Source of the DNA: Xanthomonas melonis
GTDB lineage: Bacteria; Pseudomonadota; Gammaproteobacteria; Xanthomonadales; Xanthomonadaceae
Reading direction: 5' to 3'
Length of the DNA: 64,000 nt
Assembly: GCF_020783655.1 (NCBI RefSeq)
Contig: NZ_JAJGQH010000014.1
Span: forward strand, 106,439-170,438
Shown: in pieces, positions 1 to 9,632 of the stretch
Layout: every line of letters starts with the position of its first letter
Numbering within the stretch: position 1 is the stretch's first letter
Made by a program: the position numbers and the translations under genes
Notes under the pieces: model-generated
What the model was told of the DNA's origin: nothing
Databases searched by the model: none
What the model saw: the letters and a program-made list of their open reading frames with translations, nothing else

Positions 1-2856
1 AATGCGCAGGCACAGCGGCTGGGCGTCGTCCAGCCCGGTATCGGTCAGCAGCAGTGCGAACTCTTCGCCACCCAACCGCGCCGGCAGGTCGGTGGCGCGT
101 GCAGCGGCGGTCAGCAGTGCGCCCACTTCGTGCAGCACCGCGTCGCCGCTGGCATGCGAGTAATGATCGTTGATGCGCTTGAAGTGATCGATATCCAGGA
201 TCGCCAGCACCAGCGGACGCCCGCTGCGACGGGCGCGGCTGATGTCGCGCGCCAGCGCTTCGTCGAAATGGCGACGGTTGGGCAGTCCGGTCAGCGCGTC
301 TTCGTGCGCCTGGCGCTCGAACACCTCGGACTTGATGCGCAGGCGTGTCAGCAGCTCGCTCTTCTCCTGGTTGGCCTGCAGCAATCGCTGCGCCTGCCGC
401 TGCAGATCCTGGGTCCGGCTGCGCACCAGTTCGGCGAGCCGGGCGTTGTGGGTCTTGTAACGGCGCAGCAGCAGCCGGTAGGACAGGGTCAGCGCGATCA
501 GCGCCGCCAGTAGCGCCGCGAGGCGTACATCCTGGCGTTGCCACCACAGCGGCAGCACGTCGAAGGTCCAGCGTGCCTCCTGCCCGCTCCATGCCCCGCC
601 CGGGTGGCGTGCGCTCACGCGCAGCGTGTAATGGCCGGGAGGCAGCCCGATGAATTCGACGCTGCGCTGTCGCCCGCGTTCGATCCAGGCGCTGTCCAGG
701 CCATCCAGGCGTGTGCGGTACTCGATGCGTTCGGACAGCAGGAAGCTCATGCCGGCGTAGGCCACGGTGAGCCGGCGACCGCCAGGCAACCTGGCCTGTC
801 GACGCCAGCCCAGCGGCTGCCCATCCAACTGCACGCTTTCGATCACCGACGGCGGCGGGCGGCGTTCGCGAAAACGCTGCAGACGTGTCGGATCGACCGT
901 GCTCACGCCACCTGCGGTCACCACCCACACCGAACCGTCCGTGCGCTCGATCATACTCGGGCCGGAGCTGCCGTTGGCCTGCGCATTGCCCATGCCGTCG
1001 ATCTCGCCGTAACGCTCGATCGTGAGCGTGCCGCGTCCGTCGGCCACCGCGTCGAGCGCATCGAACTCGATGCGCAGCACGCCGCGGTTGCTGCTGATCC
1101 ACGCATTGCCGAGCCGGTCCCTGACCAGCTGAAACACCGTATCGACCGGCATCCCCTGCTCCAAGCCCACGCGTGCGAGCGTGCCGCGACGTGCGCGATA
1201 CAGGCCGCGATCGGTGGAGATCCACACCGCGTCACCGATGGAGCGGAACCCGAACACACTACGCGCGCCGCCCAGGCGCTCCAGGTCCAATTGCTGCAAG
1301 CGGCCATCGCGCAGCACCGCCGCACCGTCGACCGAACCGATCCACAGCGCACCATCCAGACTGGCCAACGCGGTGATCACCCCATCGGGCATGCCGGCGA
1401 TCGCCAGCGGCACGCGCCTGCCATCCACCAGCTTCACCACACCACGCTGGGTGGCCAGCCACACCGCCTGCTGTGCGTCGATGGCGATGGCGCGGATATG
1501 GCCGCTGGGAATGCCTTGCGCCTCGCCGAAGTGCCGCAGCAGCCGCCCGTCGCGCAGCACGAAGACGCCGTCGGCGTAGGTACCCACCCATAGGTCGCCG
1601 CGACGATCCTGCGCCAGACTGAGGACCGACGGCCGGCGCCCGGATGGCAACGCGACCGGTACCGGCACGATGCGGCCGTCCGGCAGCATGCGATCCAGGC
1701 CTGCGGTGCTGGCGATCCACAGACTGCCGTCGCGGTCTTCGAGCACGGCACGCGCATAGTCCCCACTCAACCCGTCACGCTGGCTGTAGCTGCTGAACAA
1801 GGTCTCGCGCAGACGGAACAGCCCCCCGTTGGCACCCACCCAAATGCTGCCTTCGGCGTCCTCGCGCAGGCTGACGATGCGGCCAGTCGGCAGGCCGCGC
1901 CCCGCTGGCAGGTGTTCCACCCCATGCCTGCCGACACGCAACAGCCCCCGGTTTTCACTGCCCAGCCACAGATCGCCGTTGCGATCCTGCAGCATCGCGG
2001 TGAAGTGTCCCTGCCCCGGCAGGCGATGCACCCGCTCGGCGCGTTCGTCGTGCAGGCGGTACACCCCATCGCCCGCCACCACCCACAGCGTGCCGTCCGC
2101 GGCGCGATACGGCCACGCCAGGCCGGGTGGAAACCCGAAGGCGGCCGGTGCACGGTGCATGCGCCCATCCGGTTCGCGATAGATCAACCCATCCAGGGTG
2201 CCGATCAGCAGCCGGCCCCGTGCGTCGAACAGCATGCGCGGAAAGCTGCTCTGCAGCGGTACGCCGTCGCGCGGCGGAAAATACACGAAGCGTCCGTCAG
2301 GCCACAGGCATCCCAACCCATGCCCTTCGAACAGCAGCCACATACGACCTTGCGGGTCCATCGTCATCGCATGGATCAGCGCCTGCGGCCATTGCCCCTT
2401 GCGCTGCCAGTTACGCCACTGCCCATCGGCGCCATGCCGAACCAGATTGCCGCGCGCATCGCTGAGCCACAGCGCGCCGTCGCGATCGGCGTAGAGGGCA
2501 CCGACGCCGTTGTCGGGCAGACCCGGCCGGGTGCTGCGGTCGATGACGCTGAATTCCAACCCGTTGTAGCGCACCAGCCCTTCCCAGGTGGCGAACCACA
2601 GGTAGCCATCGGGCGTTTGCGCGATATCGCGCAGTGAATTGTGCGGCAGGCCGTTGCGCGAGCTCCAGCTGTCGATGGCGTAGTTGCGCAATGGCGCCGT
2701 GCCGACGGGCTCGGCGGCTGCGGCGAACGCGTACAGCAACAACCATGTGCACACGCCGGCGCCAAGCCAGCGCCACCACTGCCGATGCCTGCGTACTCGC
2801 GCCTTGCCGGCATTTCCGTTCTCGCCCCTGCCGCAGGCGCCCACCCCAAGTTTCAT
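1..2856 (-). CDS. Membrane diguanylate cyclase with two-component-regulator propeller sensor (3' end cut by window edge)
   Basis: 952 codons are visible; the stop lies before the window. I translated this strand directly. A basic N-terminus and one hydrophobic stretch (about residues 27-48, WWRWLGAGVCTWLLLYAF) are followed by many W-G/W-S repeats typical of Reg_prop beta-propellers (about 60-660), a Y_Y_Y-type domain, a second membrane helix near 772-795, a short coiled coil, and a GGDEF domain. The domain has ALTGLPNRRHF and GGEEF at about 929-933, with an RATD inhibitory-site motif five residues upstream. It is expected to make c-di-GMP from two GTP in response to a periplasmic ligand, with product inhibition. 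The ligand is unknown. The ATG at 2856 is the first plausible start; no strong ribosome binding site is seen. Confidence 0.88.
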   Translation of the reverse strand, partial: MKLGVGACGRGENGNAGKARVRRHRQWWRWLGAGVCTWLLLYAFAAAAEPVGTAPLRNYAIDSWSSRNGLPHNSLRDIAQTPDGYLWFATWEGLVRYNGLEFSVIDRSTRPGLPDNGVGALYADRDGALWLSDARGNLVRHGADGQWRNWQRKGQWPQALIHAMTMDPQGRMWLLFEGHGLGCLWPDGRFVYFPPRDGVPLQSSFPRMLFDARGRLLIGTLDGLIYREPDGRMHRAPAAFGFPPGLAWPYRAADGTLWVVAGDGVYRLHDERAERVHRLPGQGHFTAMLQDRNGDLWLGSENRGLLRVGRHGVEHLPAGRGLPTGRIVSLREDAEGSIWVGANGGLFRLRETLFSSYSQRDGLSGDYARAVLEDRDGSLWIASTAGLDRMLPDGRIVPVPVALPSGRRPSVLSLAQDRRGDLWVGTYADGVFVLRDGRLLRHFGEAQGIPSGHIRAIAIDAQQAVWLATQRGVVKLVDGRRVPLAIAGMPDGVITALASLDGALWIGSVDGAAVLRDGRLQQLDLERLGGARSVFGFRSIGDAVWISTDRGLYRARRGTLARVGLEQGMPVDTVFQLVRDRLGNAWISSNRGVLRIEFDALDAVADGRGTLTIERYGEIDGMGNAQANGSSGPSMIERTDGSVWVVTAGGVSTVDPTRLQRFRERRPPPSVIESVQLDGQPLGWRRQARLPGGRRLTVAYAGMSFLLSERIEYRTRLDGLDSAWIERGRQRSVEFIGLPPGHYTLRVSARHPGGAWSGQEARWTFDVLPLWWQRQDVRLAALLAALIALTLSYRLLLRRYKTHNARLAELVRSRTQDLQRQAQRLLQANQEKSELLTRLRIKSEVFERQAHEDALTGLPNRRHFDEALARDISRARRSGRPLVLAILDIDHFKRINDHYSHASGDAVLHEVGALLTAAARATDLPARLGGEEFALLLTDTGLDDAQPLCLRI

Positions 2857-3118
2857 CAGACACGACACGCCGGTTACTGCCGATATGGTAGGCAAAAAGC
2901 GGCCTGCGCGCTGAACGATGGCGGCCTCCGCGTTCGCAAGCGTTGATCCAGCAGCGTTGGGCGTCTGCCCCGGTGTTACTTGCGGCGATCCCGGCCCGGC
3001 GATCTGCGCGGATCGCCGACAGGCCCACGGGGCACCCTGGCGGCCGCGCGCGCGTTCGCCCGACGCGACCGGCAAGCCGACGTCAGCGACCCCAACCGCA
3101 GCGCGAAACGCCGAGCGA

Positions 3119-3868
3119 TCATCTGCCCAACCGTTGGCGCACTGCCTCGAACAATGTCACCCCGGTAGCCACCGATACATTGAGGCTTTCGATATCGCCC
3201 GGCATCGGAATCTTGACCAGCCCGTCGCAGTGTTCGCGGGTCAGCCGGCGCAGGCCATCGGCTTCGCCGCCAAGCACCAGCCCGACATTGCCGCGCAGAT
3301 CCACGTCGTACAACGACGCCTCGGCTTCGCCGGCCAGGCCGTACAGCCACACGCCTTGCTTCTGCAGATCGCGCAGGCAGCGTGCCAGGTTGGTCACCGC
3401 CACCACCGGAATGCGGTCGGCAGCGCCGGCCGAGGTCTTGCGCACGGTGGCGTTCACGGTGGCCGACTTGTCCTTTGGGATGACCACTGCGGTCACGCCT
3501 GCCGCCGCCGCACTGCGCAGACAGGCGCCCAGGTTGTGCGGATCCTGCACACCATCGAGCACCAGCACCAGTGCGCGCCCGTCGGCTGCGGCGATCAGCC
3601 CTTCCAGTTCGTTCTCGGCCCACAGGCGCGCGGCGGCATAGCGCGCGGCCACGCCCTGGTGGCGCACCTGCCCGCCCACGCCGTCCAGCGCCTGCGTGGC
3701 AACCCGGCGCACGTCGATGCCCTTGCGGCGCGCCTGCTCCTCGATCTCGGTGAGGCGTGGATTCTTGCTTCCTGCCTCGATCAGCACCTCGCGCACGTTG
3801 TCGGCGTCGTTCTCGACGGACGAGGCGACGGCATTGACGCCGACGATCCACTGGTTCTGCTTGCTCAT
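3119..3868 (-). CDS. rlmB: 23S rRNA (guanosine-2251-2'-O)-methyltransferase RlmB
   Basis: A 249-residue SpoU/TrmH-family SPOUT methyltransferase that 2'-O-methylates G2251 in the 23S rRNA P-loop using SAM. The N-terminal substrate-binding domain (1-75) is followed by the knotted catalytic domain with DGVQDPHNLG near 105 (motif 1), LVLGGEADGLRR (motif 2) and ESLNVSVATG (motif 3). Length matches the family. It lies downstream of rnr on the same strand, the classical rnr-rlmB pairing, but here a GFA-family gene sits between them. Start at 3868 gives the usual MSKQ-type N-terminus. Confidence 0.95.
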   Translation of the reverse strand: MSKQNQWIVGVNAVASSVENDADNVREVLIEAGSKNPRLTEIEEQARRKGIDVRRVATQALDGVGGQVRHQGVAARYAAARLWAENELEGLIAAADGRALVLVLDGVQDPHNLGACLRSAAAAGVTAVVIPKDKSATVNATVRKTSAGAADRIPVVAVTNLARCLRDLQKQGVWLYGLAGEAEASLYDVDLRGNVGLVLGGEADGLRRLTREHCDGLVKIPMPGDIESLNVSVATGVTLFEAVRQRLGR

Positions 3869-4166
3869 TGCGCGGGAATAGAAAAAGGTAAAGGGGAATG
3901 GTAGGGCCTGCGGCCGGATACGTCACGGCCGGGGCACGCGCCATGACGTGGGGCCGCGATGCCCGCACGCCATGCAGTGGCTGGCCCGACTGGCGCACCA
4001 GCGATTCCCGACCAAGGCACGGACGCCTTGCCGCGCATCGCGCCATGATCGGCTGTCAGCCGCTAGCTGCGTGCGCCTTGCCGCAGGCGGATATCAGTAG
4101 CGAACCAGACCACACCGTCGGGATGCCTGCGTACCGCGATCGAGCACGCGCCACACCCTGAGCTGC

Positions 4167-4640
4167 TTACCCCGGCCACCGCTCGGTATCGTGGTCCGGA
4201 TGCTGCCGCGACACCACGCTGGCCAGGAACGCCACGGCGGCGGCATCGTCTTCGGGCGGGCGCGGGGGCAACTGCGCCAGGTTATCGACGAAGGGCAGCT
4301 TGCGATCCACGCCGTACTGGATATGCGGCGGCAATCGTTCCGGTGCATCGAATGCGCCCGCGGCGACCGCTACGCCATCGGGCGCCTCGTAGGTCAATGG
4401 AGTGCCGCACTCGGCGCAGAAACCGCGCTGCACCACCGACGAGGAGGCGAAACGCCTGGGCGCACCGCGGGTCCAGCGGAACTCGGTACCGCGTACCGAC
4501 ACCAACGGTGCGTAATACGCTCCGAAGGCCTTCTGGCACATCCGGCAGTGACAGATCGATGCATCGACCAACACGCCACGCACGTGAAAACGCACGGCCC
4601 CGCACTGGCAGCCACCACTGTACTCGCTCGAAGTCTCCAT
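4167..4640 (-). CDS. GFA-family (glutathione-dependent formaldehyde-activating/CENP-V fold) zinc protein
   Basis: 157 residues. The start at 4640 (METSSEYSGG) is preferred over a longer upstream reading because GGAG stands about six bases before it and the family begins close to the GGCQCG motif. Zinc-binding cysteines are visible as GGCQCGAVRF, ICHCRMCQKAFG and FCAECGTPL, the standard GFA arrangement. Family members bind two zinc ions; true glutathione-formaldehyde activity is proven for few, so no substrate is assigned. It sits between rnr and rlmB on the same strand, with spacers of about 200 and 300 bases, so it may be read with them. Confidence 0.85.
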   Translation of the reverse strand: METSSEYSGGCQCGAVRFHVRGVLVDASICHCRMCQKAFGAYYAPLVSVRGTEFRWTRGAPRRFASSSVVQRGFCAECGTPLTYEAPDGVAVAAGAFDAPERLPPHIQYGVDRKLPFVDNLAQLPPRPPEDDAAAVAFLASVVSRQHPDHDTERWPG

Positions 4641-4847
4641 CGTCTGCTCCGCAAGTCGGTCTGCTACGCACGCCATTGCGGACCAGGAACATCCGCTACG
4701 GCCCACCCATCGATGGGAGCGGCCGACACTACGACTGCGCAGCCGCACCCACCTGCTCACTTCCCGCTCCACCTTGCCGGCGTTCTTCCGGTTGCCTCGC
4801 CGTCGTGCGGGCCACCATCCCGCAAGCCCGCCACGCCATCGGACATC

Positions 4848-7352
4848 TCAGAGCGACTTTTTCTTCTTGCGCTTGGTCGGGGTCTCGCGCGGCGGCAGCG
4901 GCGCCTCAGGCGCTGCGCCATCGTCGGTCAGGCGGAAGTCGATCTTGCGCTCTTCCATGCTGGCCTTGAGCACCAGCACGCGCACCGGATCGCCCAGACG
5001 GAACTCACGGCCGCGGCGTTCGCCACTGAGCGTCTTGCGGATCGGGTCGAACTGGTAATAGTCCTGCGGCAACTGGGTGACATGTACCAGGCCGTTGACC
5101 TTGGACTCGTTGAGCTCCACGAACAGGCCGAACCCGGTCACGCCACTGATCACGCCGTCGAACTGGCGGCCGACGTGTTTTTCCATCCAGGCAGCGCGGT
5201 AGCGCTCGTCCACCTCGCGTTCGGCCTCGTCGGCGCGCCGCCCACGCTCGGAACACTGCAGCGCCAGCGCAGCCATCTGCCGCGGGGTGTAGAGGAATTT
5301 CTCAGGGCTGGCGCCAGTCAGCGCATGCTTGATCGCGCGGTGCACCAGCAGATCCGGATAACGGCGGATCGGCGAGGTGAAATGCGCATACGCCTCCAGC
5401 GCCAGGCCGAAGTGGCCGTGGTTGTCGGGCGAATACACCGCCAGACTCTGGCTGCGCAGCAGCACCGATTCCAGCAACGCCGCATCGGGACGTGCGCGCA
5501 CCTTCTTCAGCAGCTTGGTGTAATCGCCGGGGCGCACCTTGCTCCAGGCCGGCAGGCTGAGCTGGAATTCCTTGAGAAACTCCAGCAGGTCCTCGTATTT
5601 GCTCTCCGGCGGCCGCTCGTGCACGCGGTAGGGCGCGGGCACATGCACGCTCAGCAGATAGCGCGCCGCCTCCACGTTGGCGGCGATCATGCATTCTTCG
5701 ATCAGCTTGTGCGCATCGTTGCGCACCAGCATGCCGGCCTGGGTCACTTCGCCGGTGTTGTCGAGTACGAAGCGCACTTCCGAGGTTTCGAACTCGATCG
5801 CGCCACGCTGCGTGCGCGCCTTCGACAACAGGTGGTAGAGCTGATGCAGACGCTGCACCTGCGGCAACAGCGGACCGATGAAGGCCTTGGTGTCGGCATC
5901 GTCCTCGCCCACCGCCTTCCAGACCTGGTTGTAGGTCAGGCGCGCATGCGAATTCATCACCGCTTCGTAGAAGCGCGACCCGGTCACCTCGCCATCGCGC
6001 CCCACCTGCATGTCGCAGACGAAGCACATGCGATCCACCTTGGGCATCAGCGAGCAGATGCCGTTGGACAACGTCTCCGGCAACATCGGCACCACGAACC
6101 CGGGGAAATACACCGACGTGGCACGTTTCTGCGCCTCCTCGTCCAGCGGCGTGCCTGGGCGCACATAGTTGGACACGTCGGCGATCGCCACCACCAGACG
6201 GAAACCGTCGGCATTGGGTTCGCAGTACACCGCGTCGTCGAAATCCTTGGCGTCCTCGCCGTCGATGGTGACCAGCGGCATCTGCCGCAGGTCCACCCGG
6301 CCGCCGATCATCTGCGGCTCCACCACCAGCGGCACGGCCGCCGCTTCGTCCAGCACTTGCTGCGGAAACTCGTGCGGCAATTCGTGGCCGTGGATGGCCA
6401 TCTCCACCACCAGCGATGGCGTCAACTTGTCGCCAAGCACAGCGATGATCCTGCCGATGGCGGGGCGGCGCGCGTCCGGCGGCGCGATCAGCTCGCATAC
6501 CACCAGCTGGCCTTCGCGCGCCTCGCCAATCCCGTCCGGCGCGATCTGCACATTGCGCTGGATGCGCTTGTCGTCCGGATCGACGTAGGCCACGCCGTGT
6601 TCGTAGAAGAAGCGGCCCAGCATGCGCGACATGCCACGTTCGAGCACACGTGCGATGGCGCCTTCGCGGCGCCCGCGGCGATCGATGCCGGTGACATTGA
6701 CCAGTGCACGATCGCCGTGCATCACCTTGCGCATTTCGAAAGGCGGCAGGAACAGGTCGTCGCCGCCCTCGTCCGGCTTGAGGAATCCGAAGCCTTCCGG
6801 GTTGGCGATCACCACCCCGGCGATCAGGCTGGTCTGCTGCACCGGTGCATAGCCGCCGCGGCGGTTCTGCACCAGCTGCGCCTCGCGCACCATCGCGGCC
6901 AGGCGCTTGCCGAGTGCGTCGATACGCGCGCTCAGGCCCAGCTGCTCGGCGATCTCTTCGGCGGTCTGCGGGCCGTCGCAGGCCTCCAGCAGCTGCAGGA
7001 TGGCTTCGCGGCTGGCGATCGGCTCGGCATAGCGCAGCGCCTCGCGGTCGGCATGCGGGTCCTTGAAGCCCGGGGCGGAAGCGGCCGCAGGCTCGGCGAA
7101 CCGCTCGGGCGGCGGCGCCGGTGGCCCGCTCTTGCGCGGATGCGGTGCGCGCGTGGCGCTGGGCAACTCCGGAGACGACTTGGCGGCGGAGCGCTTGTTT
7201 GCGGACCTGGTCGAAGCGCCGGCGGCGGCGCGAACCAGAAAGTCCGGCATCCACCCCGGCAACTTCTGTTGCTCGGCGGTAGAGGAATCGCCCGCTTTGG
7301 AGGCTTTACGGCGACTGGGCCGGGCGGAATCTGGGGGGTTTTTCTTTGTCAT
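4848..7352 (-). CDS. rnr: Ribonuclease R
   Basis: 834-residue 3'-to-5' exoribonuclease that degrades structured RNA and takes part in RNA quality control. A low-complexity basic N-terminal extension (1-110) precedes a winged-helix region (REAILQLLEACDG...), cold-shock/OB domains, an RNB catalytic domain with DAKDFDDA at about 367-374 (metal-binding aspartates) and an S1 domain near 715-800. It ends in a lysine-rich tail (KRKKKK). The ATG at 7352 is chosen: a longer in-frame reading would run back over the tRNA-Leu gene. The tail and N-terminal extension are typical of proteobacterial RNase R. Confidence 0.95.
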   Translation of the reverse strand: MTKKNPPDSARPSRRKASKAGDSSTAEQQKLPGWMPDFLVRAAAGASTRSANKRSAAKSSPELPSATRAPHPRKSGPPAPPPERFAEPAAASAPGFKDPHADREALRYAEPIASREAILQLLEACDGPQTAEEIAEQLGLSARIDALGKRLAAMVREAQLVQNRRGGYAPVQQTSLIAGVVIANPEGFGFLKPDEGGDDLFLPPFEMRKVMHGDRALVNVTGIDRRGRREGAIARVLERGMSRMLGRFFYEHGVAYVDPDDKRIQRNVQIAPDGIGEAREGQLVVCELIAPPDARRPAIGRIIAVLGDKLTPSLVVEMAIHGHELPHEFPQQVLDEAAAVPLVVEPQMIGGRVDLRQMPLVTIDGEDAKDFDDAVYCEPNADGFRLVVAIADVSNYVRPGTPLDEEAQKRATSVYFPGFVVPMLPETLSNGICSLMPKVDRMCFVCDMQVGRDGEVTGSRFYEAVMNSHARLTYNQVWKAVGEDDADTKAFIGPLLPQVQRLHQLYHLLSKARTQRGAIEFETSEVRFVLDNTGEVTQAGMLVRNDAHKLIEECMIAANVEAARYLLSVHVPAPYRVHERPPESKYEDLLEFLKEFQLSLPAWSKVRPGDYTKLLKKVRARPDAALLESVLLRSQSLAVYSPDNHGHFGLALEAYAHFTSPIRRYPDLLVHRAIKHALTGASPEKFLYTPRQMAALALQCSERGRRADEAEREVDERYRAAWMEKHVGRQFDGVISGVTGFGLFVELNESKVNGLVHVTQLPQDYYQFDPIRKTLSGERRGREFRLGDPVRVLVLKASMEERKIDFRLTDDGAAPEAPLPPRETPTKRKKKKSL

Positions 7353-7431
7353 TGCGCTTATGGTACCCCCTGCGGTCCTGGCGTGGGCGGCAGGCCGACG
7401 CCGGCCGTCGGCGATCGGCCTGTAAAAAGCG

Positions 7432-7460
7432 TTGACAAGCCCTGCGGGAGTCTGCAGAAT
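7432..7460 (+). promoter_or_regulatory. Sigma-70 promoter of tRNA-Leu
   Basis: A perfect -35 TTGACA (7432-7437) is separated by 17 bases from CAGAAT (7455-7460). Predicted initiation near 7467 would leave only a few leader bases before the tRNA. Confidence 0.8.
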
Positions 7461-7473
7461 TCGCGGCTCACCT

Positions 7474-7560
7474 GCCCAGGTGGCGGAATTGGTAGACGCA
7501 CTAGCTTCAGGTGCTAGCGGGGGCAACTTCGTGGAGGTTCGAGTCCTCTTCTGGGCACCA
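7474..7560 (+). tRNA. tRNA-Leu (anticodon CAG)
   Basis: An 87-base class II tRNA. The acceptor strand GCCCAGG pairs with TCTGGGC (one G-U), followed by discriminator A and an encoded CCA end. The D-arm reads TGGCGGAATTGGTAGACGCA. The anticodon stem CTAGC/GCTAG encloses loop TTCAGGT, giving anticodon CAG (reads CUG). There is a long variable arm and a TTCGAGTC T-loop. CUG is the dominant Leu codon in this genome, so this is a major tRNA. Confidence 0.97.
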
Positions 7561-7567
7561 GTTTAAA

Positions 7568-7593
7568 AAGACCTCCGAGCGATCGGGGGTCTT
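7568..7593 (+). terminator. Rho-independent-like terminator after tRNA-Leu
   Basis: Stem AAGACCTCCG / CGGGGGTCTT (10 pairs, one U-G) with a six-base loop, followed by CTGGTTT. It lies eight bases after the CCA end. The T-tract is short, so termination may be partial. Confidence 0.65.
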
Positions 7594-7597
7594 CTGG

Positions 7598-7935
7598 TTT
7601 CTGGGGTCCGATGTCTTCCGGCACCTCTGATCACCTCGGCCTGCACCATGCCCCTGCCTGTTCGATCAGTTCAACGGCCGCTGGCGACGGCGCAGCGTGC
7701 AAGCGGCTCTCGCATCGGCCCCACGCATGCCAGGACGGCCAACGATCATGCGCTGTGTCGTATCGGCGCCAATGCTTCCGGATCAGCCTGGCTGACGATT
7801 TAGCCGCGCAGTCCACTCGAGCGGATACAAGCGAACGCAAGCCGCAGCGCGACCCGCGATACTCACTGACCGGCACGCGCAGTCGATGTCAGCGCAGCCC
7901 TGGACTGCGCCACGCCTGGCACCTGCCCGACCACC
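7598..7935. other. Gene-free spacer between tRNA-Leu and the GDSL hydrolase
   Basis: About 340 bases with only short open frames of poor composition on both strands. No repeat, RNA gene or recognised protein fragment was seen. Confidence 0.5.
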
Positions 7936-9459
7936 TCATCGCCCCGCGGTGATGCCTGCAGCGCGCAAGGCCTGGGCCCAGATACGGTAGCCGGCGTCGC
8001 TGGGATGGGTGCTGTCGGGCATCAAGGCTTCGGGCAGGGATCCGTCCGGTTGCAGCATCCGCGGCCCGATATCCAGTAACTGCACCGACGGATCCCTGGC
8101 GAAACGGGCGGCAAGCAGACGATTGGTTTCGGCGATCGGCGCACGCAGCGGACTGTCGGCACGGAAGCCGCGCGGCATGATCGCCATCAGGATCAGCTTG
8201 CTGCCGGGCAACCGGCGGCGCACCTCGGCGACCACCGCCTCTACGCCCTTGGCAGCTTCGGCCGGCGTGCTGGCGCGCGCCTGCGCGGTGCCGGTGAGAT
8301 TGTTGGTCCCGATGTGCAGCACCACCCAGCGCGGATCCAGGCCGTCGAGTTCGCCCTGGCGGATGCGCCACAACACGTTCTGGGTGCGATCCCAGCCGAA
8401 GCCCAGATTCAGCACCCGCCGTTTGCCGTACAGCCATTGCCAGGAATCCAGGCCGCTGACGCGGGTGGCCTGCGGCGGACCGGCCCAGAAATGGGTGATC
8501 GAGTCGCCGATCATCACCACCTCGGGCTTGAGCGTGCGCGCCTCGGCCAGCGCGGCATGGTGGCGGGCGTACCAGTCGTAGGAATCCTGTTCCAGCCAAT
8601 CGACCGGCATCAGCGAGGTCGCCGCATCGCGGCCGAGCTCGGCCACCGGCTTGACCGGCGGCTCGCCTAGCAGCCGCGCAAGGGTCGGCTCGATCGCCTC
8701 GGCCAGCATGCGCTGACCCTGCGTATCCGGATGCAGGGCACCGGCGGCAGGGCGCAGGCGCGGGTCGTAGAACAGCTCGGTGCGCAGTGCGCCGCCGCGC
8801 TGGAATACCGAACTCACTTCCAGATAGGTCACGCGCGGATTGTCGCCGTAGCGCACGGCCAGCCCCTGATTGACCTGCGCGTCGCGCCGCGACTTCTCCA
8901 CCGAGATCTCGCTGGGCAGCACGCTCAGCAGCAGGATGTGGGTGCGCGGCAACTTCTGTTCGAGCGCCGCGACCACCGCATCGATACCCAGTTGGGTCTG
9001 CTCGGCGCTCTGGTCGAGGTGACCGGTGTTGTTGGTGCCGATCAGCACCAGCGCGACCTTGGGCTGCAGACCATCCACTTCGCCATTGGCCAGCCGCCAC
9101 AGCAGGTTTTCGGTGCCATCGCCGCTGAAGCCCAGATTCAGGGCGCCGCGACTGCCGTAGAAGGTTTGCCAGGTGGACTGGAAGTCTTCGTCTGGCAGCT
9201 TGGCTTTCTCGTAGTTCTGGGTGATCGAATCGCCGATCAGCAGCAGCCTGGTGTTCGGGTGCTGTTTGACCTGCTCCAGCACCTGCGCATGCCGCTGCAC
9301 CCACCAGGGCTCCTGCAGCCGGTCGGTGGGCACGATGGAAGGCGGCGGCGTCTGCGCCCCTGCGGTGGCGCAGGCCAGCAACAGCCCCCCGCACATCAGC
9401 GCAAGCGCGATGGCAGACAGCGAAGCGCGGAAAAGCGCAATATGCAACGACCGGAACAT
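7936..9459 (-). CDS. Secreted or lipid-anchored protein with two tandem SGNH/GDSL hydrolase domains
   Basis: 507 residues from the ATG at 9459, which places a signal sequence at the N-terminus (MFRSLHIALF...). The region GGLLLAC (Cys30) could be a lipobox; AGA-Q cleavage by signal peptidase I is the alternative. Domain 1 (about 65-260) has IGDSIT (Ser78) and GTNN (141-144). Domain 2 (about 310-505) has IGDSIT (Ser320), GTNN (384-387) and DSTH (482-485). Both resemble PAF-acetylhydrolase-like esterases. Domain 1 lacks the Asp of the D-x-x-H block: position 240 is Gly (GALH). Only domain 2 has a complete Ser-His-Asp set. The substrate, perhaps an acylated sugar or lipid, is unknown. Confidence 0.88.
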   Translation of the reverse strand: MFRSLHIALFRASLSAIALALMCGGLLLACATAGAQTPPPSIVPTDRLQEPWWVQRHAQVLEQVKQHPNTRLLLIGDSITQNYEKAKLPDEDFQSTWQTFYGSRGALNLGFSGDGTENLLWRLANGEVDGLQPKVALVLIGTNNTGHLDQSAEQTQLGIDAVVAALEQKLPRTHILLLSVLPSEISVEKSRRDAQVNQGLAVRYGDNPRVTYLEVSSVFQRGGALRTELFYDPRLRPAAGALHPDTQGQRMLAEAIEPTLARLLGEPPVKPVAELGRDAATSLMPVDWLEQDSYDWYARHHAALAEARTLKPEVVMIGDSITHFWAGPPQATRVSGLDSWQWLYGKRRVLNLGFGWDRTQNVLWRIRQGELDGLDPRWVVLHIGTNNLTGTAQARASTPAEAAKGVEAVVAEVRRRLPGSKLILMAIMPRGFRADSPLRAPIAETNRLLAARFARDPSVQLLDIGPRMLQPDGSLPEALMPDSTHPSDAGYRIWAQALRAAGITAGR

Positions 9460-9632
9460 GCGCGCACCAGAAACGGAGAGAAGCGGCGATTGTGGTCCGC
9501 TGCCGCGGCGAACGACAAGCGCCATCGCGCAGCATCTGCACTCAGGCGCGGCGCGATGGCTAATGTGCGCCACTGGCCCGATAACGCTGCTGCATCCCAT
9601 CCTGCGCACCGGCCGATGCAGGAGCGTGCCGA

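Noticed and set aside
4191..7517. Open frame of about 1,100 codons on the plus strand opposite rnr and the GFA gene
   Set aside because: Antisense shadow of rnr and the GFA gene; no recognisable protein and it runs into the tRNA gene.
7353..7526. Upstream extension of rnr to 7526
   Set aside because: It would overlap most of tRNA-Leu and its promoter; the ATG at 7352 gives the expected RNase R N-terminus.
7611..7952. 113-codon frame after tRNA-Leu
   Set aside because: No ribosome binding site or recognisable domain; it runs into the 3' end of the GDSL gene on the other strand.
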